Shown one piece after another: positions 1-7,393 of a stretch of 27,670 nucleotides of DNA; position 1 is the first letter of the stretch, and each line of letters begins with the position of its first letter. The DNA lies in the IMG/VR virus record IMGVR_UViG_3300009091_000050, positions 1-27,670 of that record, one strand, 5' to 3'. The DNA is from a virus. Made by a program: the position numbers and the translations under genes. The notes below the pieces were generated by a model, which ran no database searches, was not told the DNA's origin, and worked only from the letters and a program-made list of their open reading frames with translations.

Positions 1-90
1 ACTATTAATTATTTACAATTAAGATTTATTGAGCAGTTGATTTTACGAATAAAAAACGATAAAGAATTTAAGGAGAAATTAAACATATGA
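1..90 (+). CDS. C-terminal end of an unknown phage gene (partial)
   Basis: The frame starting at base 1 is open for 29 codons and stops with TGA at 88-90. That stop overlaps the ATG of the next gene in an ATGA junction (87-90), the same coupling seen throughout this operon, which is the main reason to believe the frame is coding. The visible tail is charged and probably helical, ending in KEFKEKLNI. Nothing in these 29 residues identifies the product. The gene begins outside the window. Confidence 0.55.
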   Translation, partial: TINYLQLRFIEQLILRIKNDKEFKEKLNI

Positions 91-230
91 AAAAAATAAA
101 AGGGATCAATAAACAAAAACTTGAAAGGTGTATCAGAAGAGAATGCAATGGACATTATAAAGGAATTTGCAGAAGTCTTTTTGCATATAGAAATGGTCAA
201 AACATTTGTCCGGAATTGAGGTATAGATAA
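87..230 (+). CDS. Small cysteine-containing protein, 47 aa
   Basis: This short gene begins at an ATG 11 bases after a good Shine-Dalgarno site (AAGGAG, 70-75), overlaps the preceding stop by ATGA, and ends in TAATG shared with the next start at 230. The product is strongly basic and has cysteines at 15, 20, 28 and 41 with a histidine at 23, so a small metal-binding fold is possible, although the spacing matches no zinc finger that I recognise. It is below common gene-finder length cut-offs. Function is unknown; the call rests on SD site and stop/start coupling on both sides. Confidence 0.6.
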   Translation: MKKIKGINKQKLERCIRRECNGHYKGICRSLFAYRNGQNICPELRYR

Positions 231-460
231 TGCAAGCACTGAAAGCAGGACTTAATTATAAAATGCAAGGTGGTATACATAAAGGAATGACTATTCAAGA
301 AATAATAGATTCAGATTTACAATATATCGATTATCTACACAACTCTGGAAAATTAATGATTGATGCAGAAGCATTGATTTATATGATAAATAAACGACAG
401 GAAAAAATTGAAAAGTTATCTTTACAATGTGACAAGGCAAGAGAAAGAGAGGATTTATGA
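230..460 (+). CDS. ExoX C-terminal-like / DUF3820-like small protein
   Basis: Residues 13-45 follow the pattern of the short domain found at the C-terminus of exodeoxyribonuclease X-like proteins and in DUF3820-type phage proteins: a GGxHKGMTIQEI turn (usually GKYKGKxxxEI), then an aromatic-rich YIDYL helix. That domain usually accompanies nucleases or recombination proteins; here it stands alone with a charged coiled-coil-like tail (residues 54-76). The start overlaps the previous stop in TAATG and the stop overlaps the next start in ATGA. No catalytic residues are visible. The family match is by eye and moderate. Confidence 0.6.
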   Translation: MQALKAGLNYKMQGGIHKGMTIQEIIDSDLQYIDYLHNSGKLMIDAEALIYMINKRQEKIEKLSLQCDKAREREDL

Positions 461-663
461 ACTTAGGAAAAATTATGATAAAAGCACCGAATGATGCTTA
501 TAGAAAAGCATATGAAAAAATTAATTGGTCATATACAGGTAAGCATAAAGTAACATTTGATAATGGAGATGTTAAAATAATGTCAGATCAAGAAATAGAT
601 GAAATGTTATATAAAGATACAAGAGAATGGAATGATATATTAGGAGGAATAAGAGGTGATTAA
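457..663 (+). CDS. Hypothetical protein, 68 aa
   Basis: The ATG at 457 overlaps the previous TGA by four bases and follows a GAGAGGA ribosome site, so the start is well supported. The product is an acidic-basic mixed polypeptide with a KVTFDNGDVKIM segment (residues 31-42) that reads as a beta hairpin, followed by a helical acidic tail. I recognise no family. The stop at 661-663 abuts the next ATG at 664, keeping it inside the same polycistronic unit. Confidence 0.75.
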   Translation: MNLGKIMIKAPNDAYRKAYEKINWSYTGKHKVTFDNGDVKIMSDQEIDEMLYKDTREWNDILGGIRGD

Positions 664-867
664 ATGAAAACAAGGTATGTAAAGAGGAAGCTGAAGAGAT
701 GTGATATTGTTCAACGTGTAGGCAATCTGATAGGATTAAGATCACCAAAACTGAAAACGGGTTATCTTACACGTAAAGACCTTATGGAAATTTTAACAAA
801 ACTTGAAACTATGATTGATGCAACTAGAGGTATAGAACATGCAGAAACAAGAGATATTATTTCATAG
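664..867 (+). CDS. Hypothetical basic protein, 67 aa
   Basis: The ATG follows the previous stop with no gap and has an AGAGGTGA ribosome site just upstream. The N-terminal 35 residues are rich in Lys/Arg, which would suit nucleic-acid contact, and residues 38-55 look helical. The 3' end overlaps the primase-helicase gene by 29 bases in another frame. No motif or family is recognised, so its role is only suggested by its position immediately before a replication gene. Confidence 0.7.
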   Translation: MKTRYVKRKLKRCDIVQRVGNLIGLRSPKLKTGYLTRKDLMEILTKLETMIDATRGIEHAETRDIIS

Positions 868-2998
868 TAATTTAACAGCTTTCAAGCAGCATGGTTTTAT
901 TCCTTTAAGTATATCAGGAGAAAACCAAGCTGTCGGTAATTGCATATTTTGTAATGGTAAATCTAAAAATCATAAAGAAGGTTCTTTTTTTATTAATGTA
1001 GAAAATAAAATGTGGGATTGTAAACTTTGCGGAAAAGAGGGAGGATTTAAAACATTTATAAATGAAGTAATACGACAAGGAAAAGAAGATTTTAAAGATT
1101 TTAAGAGAATTAATGCTTTATGGTTGGCAAAGAATAGAGGACTGAAAATAAAAACATTAATTGATAATAATGTAGGTTATAATCCTCTAATGGATCATTA
1201 TATAGTTCCAGCATTTGATATCAACCGAAAAGAAATTTACAGTTTAAAAATTTTTTCATGGTCAAAAAATGGCACAAAGCATCGATCTATAACCGCTGGA
1301 ATGAATACCGCTTGTTTAGGTTGGTATAATTTATTGTATAAATTTAACGAATGCTACATTCTTGAAGGAGAGTGGGATTATTTTACATGGTATGAAATCA
1401 GTAAAACAATAGGAATAAGTTCGGATATTATTTTTATTAGTTTACCTATGGCAACTGGATTTAAAGACGATTATGTAAACTATTTCAAGAATAAAAATGT
1501 AAAGGTTTTATTGCACAATGATTATGATAGAATAGTAAATGGAAAAACTGTTTTTGGTGCTGGTGTTCAAGGGATGATTAAGATATATAATAAACTTTCT
1601 CAAGTAGCAAGTCATTTAGATTTCATTCATTGGCCGGAAGATAAAAAAGATGGTTATGATGTTCGGGATTTATATAATGATTTTAATAATAATGCAATGA
1701 AAACATTTACTTTTATTGAAAAAAATCTTCAAAAATATCCTCCTAAAATTAAATTATATTCTTTAGATAATCAAAAGAATATTAATAAAGAATTACCACA
1801 AATTTCTCAAATACCATTAAATCAGCGATACACTGGAAACGGAATTGATCGTACCGATGTTTACAACATATACGAAAAATGGTTGTTGCTTCCTTCAACT
1901 GATTTAATTGATGTGTCTATTGGTTGTGTAATTGGTAATAGACTTCCCGGTGATCCTATATGGTTACAACTTGTAGGGCCTTCCGGTTGTGCAAAGTCTG
2001 TAATATGCATGGCACTTGATTGCCATTTCGATATAGAGGCAATTGATACATTGACACCAGCAACTCTAATCAGTGGAAGTACTACTGCTGGTGGTGGAGA
2101 TCCGTCTTTACTCCCAAAATTGCATGGAAGGATTCTTGATATTAAAGATTTGACAACTATTTATGAAATGAATTCTGTTGCAAGAAATGAAATATTCGGT
2201 ATTTTTCGATCTGCTTTCGATGGTCATTACTCAAAACCATTCGGTAACGGTATGATGACACGTTCAGGAAACAGCAAATTCGGTTTCATTGCAGGTGTTA
2301 CACATGCAATCGAGCAATATACTGAAGGAGATACTGCACTAGGTACAAGATTTCTTTTATATAAAATTCAGTATGGTAATGTTCATAATATTCTAAAGCA
2401 GATTGATAAAAACCTTGATGAAGAATTTCTTAATAATAAAAGTATGAAAGCAGAACTTAAAGATGCTTTCAAAAGAGCAATTGATTTCAACTATAATATT
2501 CAAAGTATAGAACTTGATGATAAAATACTTGAACAATTGCGATACTTAAGCATTATTATCGAAATGACAAGGGGAACAGTATTGCAGGATCATTTTACGA
2601 AAGAAATTACTTATAGTCCGATGACTGCATTACCAACCAGAAGCTATGTTCAATTAAGAAAAGAATTGACAGGTATAATGCTATTCAGGAAAGTGAATAT
2701 ACCCGATAAAGAAAGTATGAAAATAATTTGTGATATAGCATCGGGGACCATTCCTCTTTCCAGAGAAAAGATATTATCAATTTTATGGAAAGCAAAATTG
2801 AAAGGTGAGGAAAAAATAGAGTTAGGAGTGTTAAGTAAAATATTGAAGCTTCCAACTATAACTTGTCAACGACAAATTGACAAGTTGGTTGCACTTGGAA
2901 CAGTTGAAAAGATTAATTTGTCATCAATAAAAACTGCTTATAAACTGACGGAACAAATTATTGAAGCAATTGAAAAAGGAGGAATGTATTCAAAATGA
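839..2998 (+). CDS. DNA primase-helicase fusion (zinc finger, Toprim, P-loop helicase)
   Basis: This 719-residue protein probably makes primers and unwinds DNA at the phage fork. A CHC2-like zinc finger is visible at C35/C38/C61/C64. A Toprim-like region follows, with the glutamate in LEGEWD (E176) and the DxD pair D228/D230. The C-terminal half is a P-loop ATPase with Walker A GPSGCAKS (380-387), Walker B ILDIKD (D434) and a GTRF arginine (R504) suited to an arginine finger. Residues about 640-715 resemble a winged helix, which could bind origin DNA. The helicase half resembles ATPases fused to primases in many phages and is not obviously DnaB-like. The ATG at 839 has an AGAGG site and overlaps the previous gene by 29 bases. 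The stop forms ATGA with a short downstream gene. Confidence 0.88.
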   Translation: MQKQEILFHSNLTAFKQHGFIPLSISGENQAVGNCIFCNGKSKNHKEGSFFINVENKMWDCKLCGKEGGFKTFINEVIRQGKEDFKDFKRINALWLAKNRGLKIKTLIDNNVGYNPLMDHYIVPAFDINRKEIYSLKIFSWSKNGTKHRSITAGMNTACLGWYNLLYKFNECYILEGEWDYFTWYEISKTIGISSDIIFISLPMATGFKDDYVNYFKNKNVKVLLHNDYDRIVNGKTVFGAGVQGMIKIYNKLSQVASHLDFIHWPEDKKDGYDVRDLYNDFNNNAMKTFTFIEKNLQKYPPKIKLYSLDNQKNINKELPQISQIPLNQRYTGNGIDRTDVYNIYEKWLLLPSTDLIDVSIGCVIGNRLPGDPIWLQLVGPSGCAKSVICMALDCHFDIEAIDTLTPATLISGSTTAGGGDPSLLPKLHGRILDIKDLTTIYEMNSVARNEIFGIFRSAFDGHYSKPFGNGMMTRSGNSKFGFIAGVTHAIEQYTEGDTALGTRFLLYKIQYGNVHNILKQIDKNLDEEFLNNKSMKAELKDAFKRAIDFNYNIQSIELDDKILEQLRYLSIIIEMTRGTVLQDHFTKEITYSPMTALPTRSYVQLRKELTGIMLFRKVNIPDKESMKIICDIASGTIPLSREKILSILWKAKLKGEEKIELGVLSKILKLPTITCQRQIDKLVALGTVEKINLSSIKTAYKLTEQIIEAIEKGGMYSK

Positions 2999-3174
2999 AT
3001 AACTTATATAAATGTATTTGTATAAATGGATTAATTTTTAATATGTTTATTCAAGTTTTAAAGATAAGAATAAAACATAGAAAAAATAAAATTTTAATGA
3101 CTATACTTATTAGTCAAATTGTTGCTATGACAAGAGCACATATACAAGTAATAATGCAAGTGATGATGAAATGA
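2995..3174 (+). CDS. Small hydrophobic/basic protein, 59 aa
   Basis: This frame fills the apparent 172-base gap between the primase-helicase and methyltransferase genes exactly. Its ATG overlaps the primase stop (ATGA, 2995-2998), an AAAGGAGG ribosome site lies at 2975-2982, and its TGA overlaps the methyltransferase ATG (ATGA, 3171-3174). Such double coupling is hard to explain by chance. The product is rich in Ile, Met and Val with a basic middle (KIRIKHRKNK). It could be a membrane-associated peptide, or mainly a translational bridge that delivers ribosomes to the methyltransferase start, which lacks its own strong ribosome site. Function unknown. Confidence 0.6.
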   Translation: MNNLYKCICINGLIFNMFIQVLKIRIKHRKNKILMTILISQIVAMTRAHIQVIMQVMMK

Positions 3175-4007
3175 TTACTCTTAACACCATATATAATGAA
3201 AACTGCATTATTACTCTTTCCAGAATGCCGGATAAATTCATTGATATGACATTGACTTCTCCTCCTTATGATGGAAGGCGCACTTATGAAGGTGAGCATA
3301 AATTTGATTTTGAAGAATTTAAAGTGATTGCAAAGGAACTTTATCGAGTGACAAAAGAAGGTGGTATTGTTGTATGGGTAGTTGCCGATGAAACAAGAAA
3401 TTATTGTGAATCACTTACATCATTCAAGCAGGCAATTTATTTTGTTGAAGAGTGCAAATTTAATCTTTTAGATACTATGATTTATTACAAATGTCCATCC
3501 TGCTTTAGAGGAATGCCAAAAGTAATGTGTGATCGAAAATATACAAATAGTTATGAATATATGTTTGTTTTCAGCAAAGGTATACCGAAAACTTTTAATC
3601 CTATTTTGATAAAAACAATGCCAGTAATTAAAACTGAAAGATCAACTTCACTAAGGAAAGAATCAGGTATTTTAAGACCAATAAAATATGAACATAAAGA
3701 ATTTAAATCATTAGATAATATATGGAAAATACTTCCCAATGATAATACAGATAATAAAGAAAACGAATCAATTCATCCGGCGGTATTTCCGAAACAGTTG
3801 GTAATTGATCATATAAAATCATGGTCAAATGAAGGAGATATTATTTATGATCCTTTCAGCGGATCAGGAACGGTTGCTAAATGCTGCAAATTAATGAATC
3901 GAAAATATATAGGTTCTGAAATTGTAAGAAAATACTGGTTAATGGGAAATATAACTCTTAAACGTACAGATGATAGAAAGAAGGGAAGTGCTTTATGGAA
4001 AATTTAG
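3171..4007 (+). CDS. Orphan DNA methyltransferase, beta class (m4C/m6A)
   Basis: The protein (278 aa) transfers a methyl group from S-adenosylmethionine to an exocyclic amino group in DNA. Catalytic motif IV is TSPPY at residues 29-33, near the N-terminus, and the AdoMet-binding motif I, DPFSGSGT, is at 227-234 near the C-terminus. The order IV then I defines the beta class. A serine before PPY is commonest in N4-cytosine enzymes, whereas adenine enzymes usually have DPPY, so m4C is favoured but not proven. HPAVFPKQL (202-210) is the conserved segment ahead of motif I. No restriction endonuclease lies beside it, so self-protection against host restriction, or regulation, is likelier than a complete restriction-modification system. 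The start is coupled to the upstream gene by ATGA. Confidence 0.9.
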   Translation: MITLNTIYNENCIITLSRMPDKFIDMTLTSPPYDGRRTYEGEHKFDFEEFKVIAKELYRVTKEGGIVVWVVADETRNYCESLTSFKQAIYFVEECKFNLLDTMIYYKCPSCFRGMPKVMCDRKYTNSYEYMFVFSKGIPKTFNPILIKTMPVIKTERSTSLRKESGILRPIKYEHKEFKSLDNIWKILPNDNTDNKENESIHPAVFPKQLVIDHIKSWSNEGDIIYDPFSGSGTVAKCCKLMNRKYIGSEIVRKYWLMGNITLKRTDDRKKGSALWKI

Positions 4008-4147
4008 CTTCTAAAATAATTAAGGAAATAGATATTGCTTTTAAAACATTTAAGAATTTATCAGATTTTTATAATAAAATTATTGATATTAAAGAAAAAT
4101 ATGAAGTAATACTCAATAATCAACAAAAGGAGAAGAATCATGAATGA
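3995..4147 (+). CDS. Small helical protein, 50 aa
   Basis: The ATG at 3995 lies inside the end of the methyltransferase gene (13-base overlap) behind an AAGGGAAG ribosome site, and the TGA at 4145-4147 overlaps the next gene start at 4140 by eight bases. It covers what would otherwise be a 132-base gap in a densely packed operon. The product is charged, has no cysteine and reads as one or two amphipathic helices (residues 5-42), compatible with a short coiled coil. No family recognised; coding call from packing and SD site only. Confidence 0.55.
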   Translation: MENLASKIIKEIDIAFKTFKNLSDFYNKIIDIKEKYEVILNNQQKEKNHE

Positions 4148-4877
4148 AACCTTAAAAGAAGATATGCATTATGTCATATCAAGATTACCGAAATCAGTAG
4201 TTGAAATAATGAAGAAATTCAATCTTTATCTTTCAGGAGGGTTTATTAGGTCTATAATATCTGGTGAAAAACCTTCTGATATTGATCTATTTGGCAAAAA
4301 TGAAGGTATAATAATAGAAGCAGTAGATTATTTAACAAAATATAAGTGGTCTGATTCTGCACATATAACTAAAACAGATAATGCATTTACTATTATTAGT
4401 GTAGGAAGATTACCAGTGCAATTTATTACACGATGGTTGTATGATGATCCGGTAAAATTGATTAATGAATTTGATTTTACAATTACACAAGCGGTAATAT
4501 GGTTTTCTCATACAGAAAGTTATTCTAATAATCAAAATGAACAAATAGATTCATATAAACCATATTCTATATGTTCTCCTTTCTTTTATTCGGATCTTGC
4601 AGCAAAAAGACTTCGATATACTTCACCTGATAGAAAAGAGGATGCTGGTGGAAGTATATTAAGAGTTGTAAAATTTTTGAGAAGAGGATATAATATTGCT
4701 CCTGAAGATTTATCAAAAGTTATTTGTCAACTATTAAAAGGAGTGAAAGATAATGTTGATTTAAGAGATAAATATCTATGTAAAATTCTTACTGGTCTTA
4801 TGAGAGAAGTTGATCCATTAAGATTAGTTGATGGATGTGAAGTAAATACTGAAATGACACATAATGAAATAGAATAA
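4140..4877 (+). CDS. Nucleotidyltransferase-fold protein (poly(A) polymerase/CCA-enzyme head-like)
   Basis: The N-terminus shows the Pol-beta nucleotidyltransferase signature: YLSGGFIRS (residues 30-38) with the GG turn and arginine, then SDIDLF with metal-binding D47 and D49, and a plausible third carboxylate D112 in EFDFTI. This matches the head domain of tRNA nucleotidyltransferases and poly(A) polymerases. A helical C-terminal half with AAKRLRYTSP and GGSILRVVKFLRRGY (residues 154-184) resembles the neck region that follows in those enzymes. At 245 aa it is much shorter than cellular CCA-adding enzymes. It could modify tRNA or RNA ends, or nucleotidylate a protein as in MNT-type systems; the substrate cannot be read from sequence. 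Confidence 0.75.
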   Translation: MNETLKEDMHYVISRLPKSVVEIMKKFNLYLSGGFIRSIISGEKPSDIDLFGKNEGIIIEAVDYLTKYKWSDSAHITKTDNAFTIISVGRLPVQFITRWLYDDPVKLINEFDFTITQAVIWFSHTESYSNNQNEQIDSYKPYSICSPFFYSDLAAKRLRYTSPDRKEDAGGSILRVVKFLRRGYNIAPEDLSKVICQLLKGVKDNVDLRDKYLCKILTGLMREVDPLRLVDGCEVNTEMTHNEIE

Positions 4878-4891
4878 ACTGGGGAATTAGT

Positions 4892-5095
4892 ATGACGTTT
4901 GAAAAAGACCTTTTTAATTTATGTCAACTAAATCAAATGAGTGATAAATTAGAAGAAGAGGGAAGTATATTACCGAAAAAGGAAGTTAATGATTTTAAAA
5001 AATCAATTGATTGGAAAATGAGACATTTACACACAAAGATATTAGATAATATAAATATAAATAAATCTGAAGAGGAGCTTTCCAATGGCAACTAA
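4892..5095 (+). CDS. Hypothetical acidic/helical protein, 67 aa
   Basis: A GGGGAATT ribosome site precedes the ATG at 4892. The product is highly charged and probably all helical. Its last codons overlap the ParB-like gene by 11 bases, so the two are translated from one message. No motif or family is recognised. Confidence 0.7.
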   Translation: MTFEKDLFNLCQLNQMSDKLEEEGSILPKKEVNDFKKSIDWKMRHLHTKILDNININKSEEELSNGN

Positions 5096-5702
5096 AATGA
5101 TGATAAAACAACATGCAATTCCTTCTGAAGATATGAAGGAAAATCTCGAACTAGTTTCAATTGATAGCATTAAGTTGTGGGAAGGTAATACAAAAAAACA
5201 CACCGATTCCAGTGTAAAAAGAATTGCAAAATTGATTGAGACTTATGGTCAACAATCTCCTGTTGTTGTATGGAAAAAGGATAGACAAATAAGAAAAGGC
5301 AATGGAACGTATCTTGCAATCACAAAAATATTAAATCGAAAAACCATTTATGTGAAATGGGCCGATTTTTCAAACAAAGCAGAAGCTGACTTGTATGCAG
5401 TATCTGATAATAAAAGTACTGAATGGTCCGAAAATGATGATGATGCATTACGTGAATTGTTTACCAGAGAAGATATTATAGAGTTCACTGGGAAAAACAA
5501 GCAGCGTTTAAAAGAGTTTTCAGGATTTACAGAAGAAGATTTGAAAGAGTTATTTATTGAAAAGGATTTAAAGAAAATTAATGACGAAAACGGTATGTGT
5601 ACCGTAAAGATTGAATGCAGAAAAGATGAATCGGAAGAGATAAAATCCGTTCTTTCCCAGTGGGCTATAAATTCAGGATTTGAAGGACTAATTATTCATT
5701 AA
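5085..5702 (+). CDS. ParB/sulfiredoxin-fold nuclease-like protein
   Basis: Residues 23-95 match the ParB N-terminal domain: an entry strand VSIDSIKLWEGN, a helix SSVKRIAKLIETYGQQSPVVV, then the nucleotide-binding turn IRKGNGTYLAI (69-79), which corresponds to the usual GHGRLLAA box. A conserved-looking YAVSDNKSTE (104-113) follows. The domain binds CTP in chromosomal ParB and occurs in phage proteins as a putative nuclease or DNA-modification partner, often beside methyltransferases as here. The turn lacks the usual arginine after the second glycine (T75 instead), so activity may differ. The C-terminal third has no recognised fold. No ParA partner is nearby, which argues against a partition role. 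Confidence 0.8.
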   Translation: MATKMMIKQHAIPSEDMKENLELVSIDSIKLWEGNTKKHTDSSVKRIAKLIETYGQQSPVVVWKKDRQIRKGNGTYLAITKILNRKTIYVKWADFSNKAEADLYAVSDNKSTEWSENDDDALRELFTREDIIEFTGKNKQRLKEFSGFTEEDLKELFIEKDLKKINDENGMCTVKIECRKDESEEIKSVLSQWAINSGFEGLIIH

Positions 5703-5720
5703 AAATATAAGGGATATTAA

Positions 5721-5924
5721 ATGAAAAGACCAATGTTAAAAGTACAAATTAGAAGAATAATGATGTTTAAGAGCAGAAAGCCTGTATTCATTCTTTACAG
5801 AAGCAATTTCAATTCAGAAATGGTATTTGAAAATTTTATGGATTTATTAAAATGCATGAAGGAGAGTTGTTTATTCAACTCTTATGCATTTTCAAGAGGA
5901 ATTAAAGTAGGAAGGTTATTATGA
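5721..5924 (+). CDS. Hypothetical basic protein, 67 aa
   Basis: An AAGGGAT ribosome site precedes the ATG, and the stop overlaps the macro-domain start by ATGA (5921-5924). The N-terminal 28 residues are markedly basic, and residues 31-48 form a mixed hydrophobic segment. I recognise no family. Its strict coupling to the macro-domain gene suggests the two are made in equal amounts. Confidence 0.7.
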   Translation: MKRPMLKVQIRRIMMFKSRKPVFILYRSNFNSEMVFENFMDLLKCMKESCLFNSYAFSRGIKVGRLL

Positions 5925-6352
5925 TTGAACAAGTTTGCGATATTTTCTCTAATAAATGCTTTTGTATTACTACAAACGGAACTGTTAAAAGGAATGATGA
6001 ACTTGTAATGGGTGCAGGAATTGCTTTAAAAGCAAAGATTTTGTATCCAATGTTACCTATTTTATTTGGTAAGCATGTAAGAAGTAATGGTAATATACCT
6101 TGTTTATTGAAATATAAAGATAAGATTATTATATCATTTCCTACAAAAGATCATTATTCTTTTAAATCTGATATTTCAATTATTATTAATTCATCTATTA
6201 AATTAGTTAATATTGCTGATGAATTAAAGCTATCGGAAATATATTTGCCCCGTCCCGGTTGTTCCAATGGTAAGTTAAATTGGTATTTTGTAAAGAAAAA
6301 CATATGCAATATTTTAGATAATAGATTCATTGTGTGTACATATGAAAAGTAA
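5921..6352 (+). CDS. Macro-domain protein (ADP-ribose binding/hydrolysis)
   Basis: The whole 143-residue protein is one macro domain. The ADP-ribose-binding features are visible: ITTNG (residues 16-20) with the asparagine that contacts the distal ribose, the glycine-rich loop VMGAGIALKAK (29-39), and the second loop LPRPGCSNGKLNW (109-121) that surrounds the phosphate and terminal ribose. This arrangement matches phage and bacterial proteins annotated as ADP-ribose-1''-phosphate phosphatase or ADP-ribosyl hydrolase. In a phage such a protein could recycle ADP-ribose phosphate from tRNA repair, remove ADP-ribose from DNA or protein, or bind an NAD-derived defence signal. It is the last gene before a long non-coding region. 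Confidence 0.85.
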   Translation: MIEQVCDIFSNKCFCITTNGTVKRNDELVMGAGIALKAKILYPMLPILFGKHVRSNGNIPCLLKYKDKIIISFPTKDHYSFKSDISIIINSSIKLVNIADELKLSEIYLPRPGCSNGKLNWYFVKKNICNILDNRFIVCTYEK

Positions 6353-6598
6353 ATTATTTTTATTAATTTTGTCAATATTTTCAGTATATTTCAACTATAT
6401 TTTTATACAATTTGAATGATTCGAAGGGTGATTTATGAATAAAAGTGCGATTTTTTAGAAAATTATTATCATGATTGTAAAAAGAAAAATTTTAACAGTA
6501 TGTAAGATTTATGATGAAAATATATATTGTTTATAAGAATGGTAAACATTTGTTTTTGTTCTTTAAGTTATTGAATTTATTATTAAAACTATATGTAT

Positions 6599-6619
6599 GT
6601 TACATAAAAAGTTACATAC
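6599..6619 (+). repeat. Left arm of perfect 21-bp inverted repeat (GTTACATA half sites)
   Basis: The 21 bases read GTTACATA, four A, GTTACATA, C: two direct copies of an octamer 12 bp apart. The extended sequence from 6595 also gives GTATGT facing ACATAC (6614-6619). The reverse complement recurs exactly at 6774-6794. Such repeated half sites are typical of repressor operators or initiator-protein binding sites. Confidence 0.8.
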
Positions 6620-6773
6620 GTAATTATAGGAAAGTGTATATATTATATATTATAAATATTTACAATTAATAATATAAATATAATAATATTAATAAGTTAT
6701 AAATTGAATTGTTGAAAATGAAGAAATTAAGGCATTTTTATAAATATATTTTATATCCCTAACCTACTGTTAT

Positions 6774-6794
6774 GTATGTAACTTTTTATGTAAC
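6774..6794 (-). repeat. Right arm of perfect 21-bp inverted repeat
   Basis: This copy is the exact reverse complement of 6599-6619, with 154 bases between the arms. It lies 9 bases upstream of the AGGAG ribosome site (6804-6808) for the gene at 6818, where a bound repressor would block a promoter or transcript start. A stem formed by pairing the two arms in RNA is also possible. Confidence 0.8.
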
Positions 6795-6817
6795 GTTTAA
6801 GAAAGGAGTACGATTTT

Positions 6818-7108
6818 ATGAATGATTTTATTGAAAGAGTTACTAAATCAAAAAATAAAGATGAACTATTAAAAAATATGAAAATTATGTTTGAAGTAAG
6901 TTGTATAACATTCGATACTGGTTTTAAAATATATTCTCTTATAAATAAAGGTCATGTTTATAAATGCAAAATGCATGTATTACATGAAATAATGAGAGAT
7001 ATGCTCAATAGTGAAAATCCTGATTTTAATCTTATTGATTACCTTTTAAAATTAATGGATATAGAAACAGAAGAAAACAGAAAGAAAGGAGCAAAAGGTA
7101 ATGACTGA
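6818..7108 (+). CDS. Hypothetical protein, 96 aa, first gene of second operon
   Basis: The start is well supported by AAAGGAG ten bases upstream. The protein is helical and charged, with a few cysteines (29, 50) but no recognisable motif. As the first gene behind the inverted-repeat control region, it is a candidate for the regulator that binds those repeats, although I see no clear helix-turn-helix. The stop overlaps the next start by eight bases. Confidence 0.75.
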   Translation: MNDFIERVTKSKNKDELLKNMKIMFEVSCITFDTGFKIYSLINKGHVYKCKMHVLHEIMRDMLNSENPDFNLIDYLLKLMDIETEENRKKGAKGND

Positions 7109-7391
7109 AAAGTATTTCCTTATTGGTGACACCGAAACGATAGGCATTTACTTTCAAGATGAAAAGGATAAATTAACAATAGGTGGTAATGCAAGATTTT
7201 CCCATATAATACAAGTTATAGTCGAAGAATATTTTAATTTCAGTAGTTATAAAATTACTATGACGGCAAAAAATAAAGTAAAATATGTTGCTGTTTGTAG
7301 AAGAACACAATTTGATATTGGTCTTAACAAAATAAAAAATGATGGGATGGTTATCAATCAAACAAAAAATTTTAATAGAATATGGTGGTAA
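7101..7391 (+). CDS. Hypothetical protein, 96 aa
   Basis: The ATG overlaps the previous gene and is preceded by AAAGGAGC. The product looks like a mixed alpha/beta fold; residues 7-14 read LIGDTETI, which superficially recalls the exonuclease DTETTG box, but no other exonuclease motif follows and the protein is too short for that fold. No family is assigned. Confidence 0.7.
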   Translation: MTEKYFLIGDTETIGIYFQDEKDKLTIGGNARFSHIIQVIVEEYFNFSSYKITMTAKNKVKYVAVCRRTQFDIGLNKIKNDGMVINQTKNFNRIWW

Positions 7392-7393
7392 TA

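Larger units (their letters stand above)
6353..6817. promoter_or_regulatory. 465-base A+T-rich control region or candidate origin
   Basis: This is the longest stretch without a credible gene. Short frames exist (for example 6511-6669, 52 codons) but lack ribosome sites. Between the two arms of a perfect inverted repeat (see separate entries), bases 6620-6773 contain only about one G or C in seven by eye. No strong sigma-70 promoter with correct spacing could be fixed, although TTGAAA (6712-6717) and TATAAA (6739-6744) occur 21 bases apart. The layout, paired sites flanking an easily melted segment between a replication operon and an accessory operon, fits either an operator-controlled promoter or a replication origin. 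Confidence 0.5.

Noticed and set aside
5085-5702. Plasmid-type ParABS partition system
   Set aside because: There is no ParA ATPase gene nearby and no cluster of parS-like palindromes; the ParB fold here is more likely a phage nuclease-like or modification partner.
6511-6669. 52-codon + strand frame in the control region
   Set aside because: It has no ribosome site, extreme Ile/Tyr/Lys/Leu bias expected from A+T-rich DNA, and runs through the left arm of the inverted repeat.
11-6672. Shared 12-mer ATTTACAATTAA near base 13 and near base 6660
   Set aside because: One occurrence is inside a coding tail and the sequence is low-complexity A+T; two hits in this composition are expected by chance.
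7101-7391. DTETI near the N-terminus suggesting a DnaQ-type exonuclease
   Set aside because: No second or third exonuclease motif follows and 96 residues are too few for the fold.
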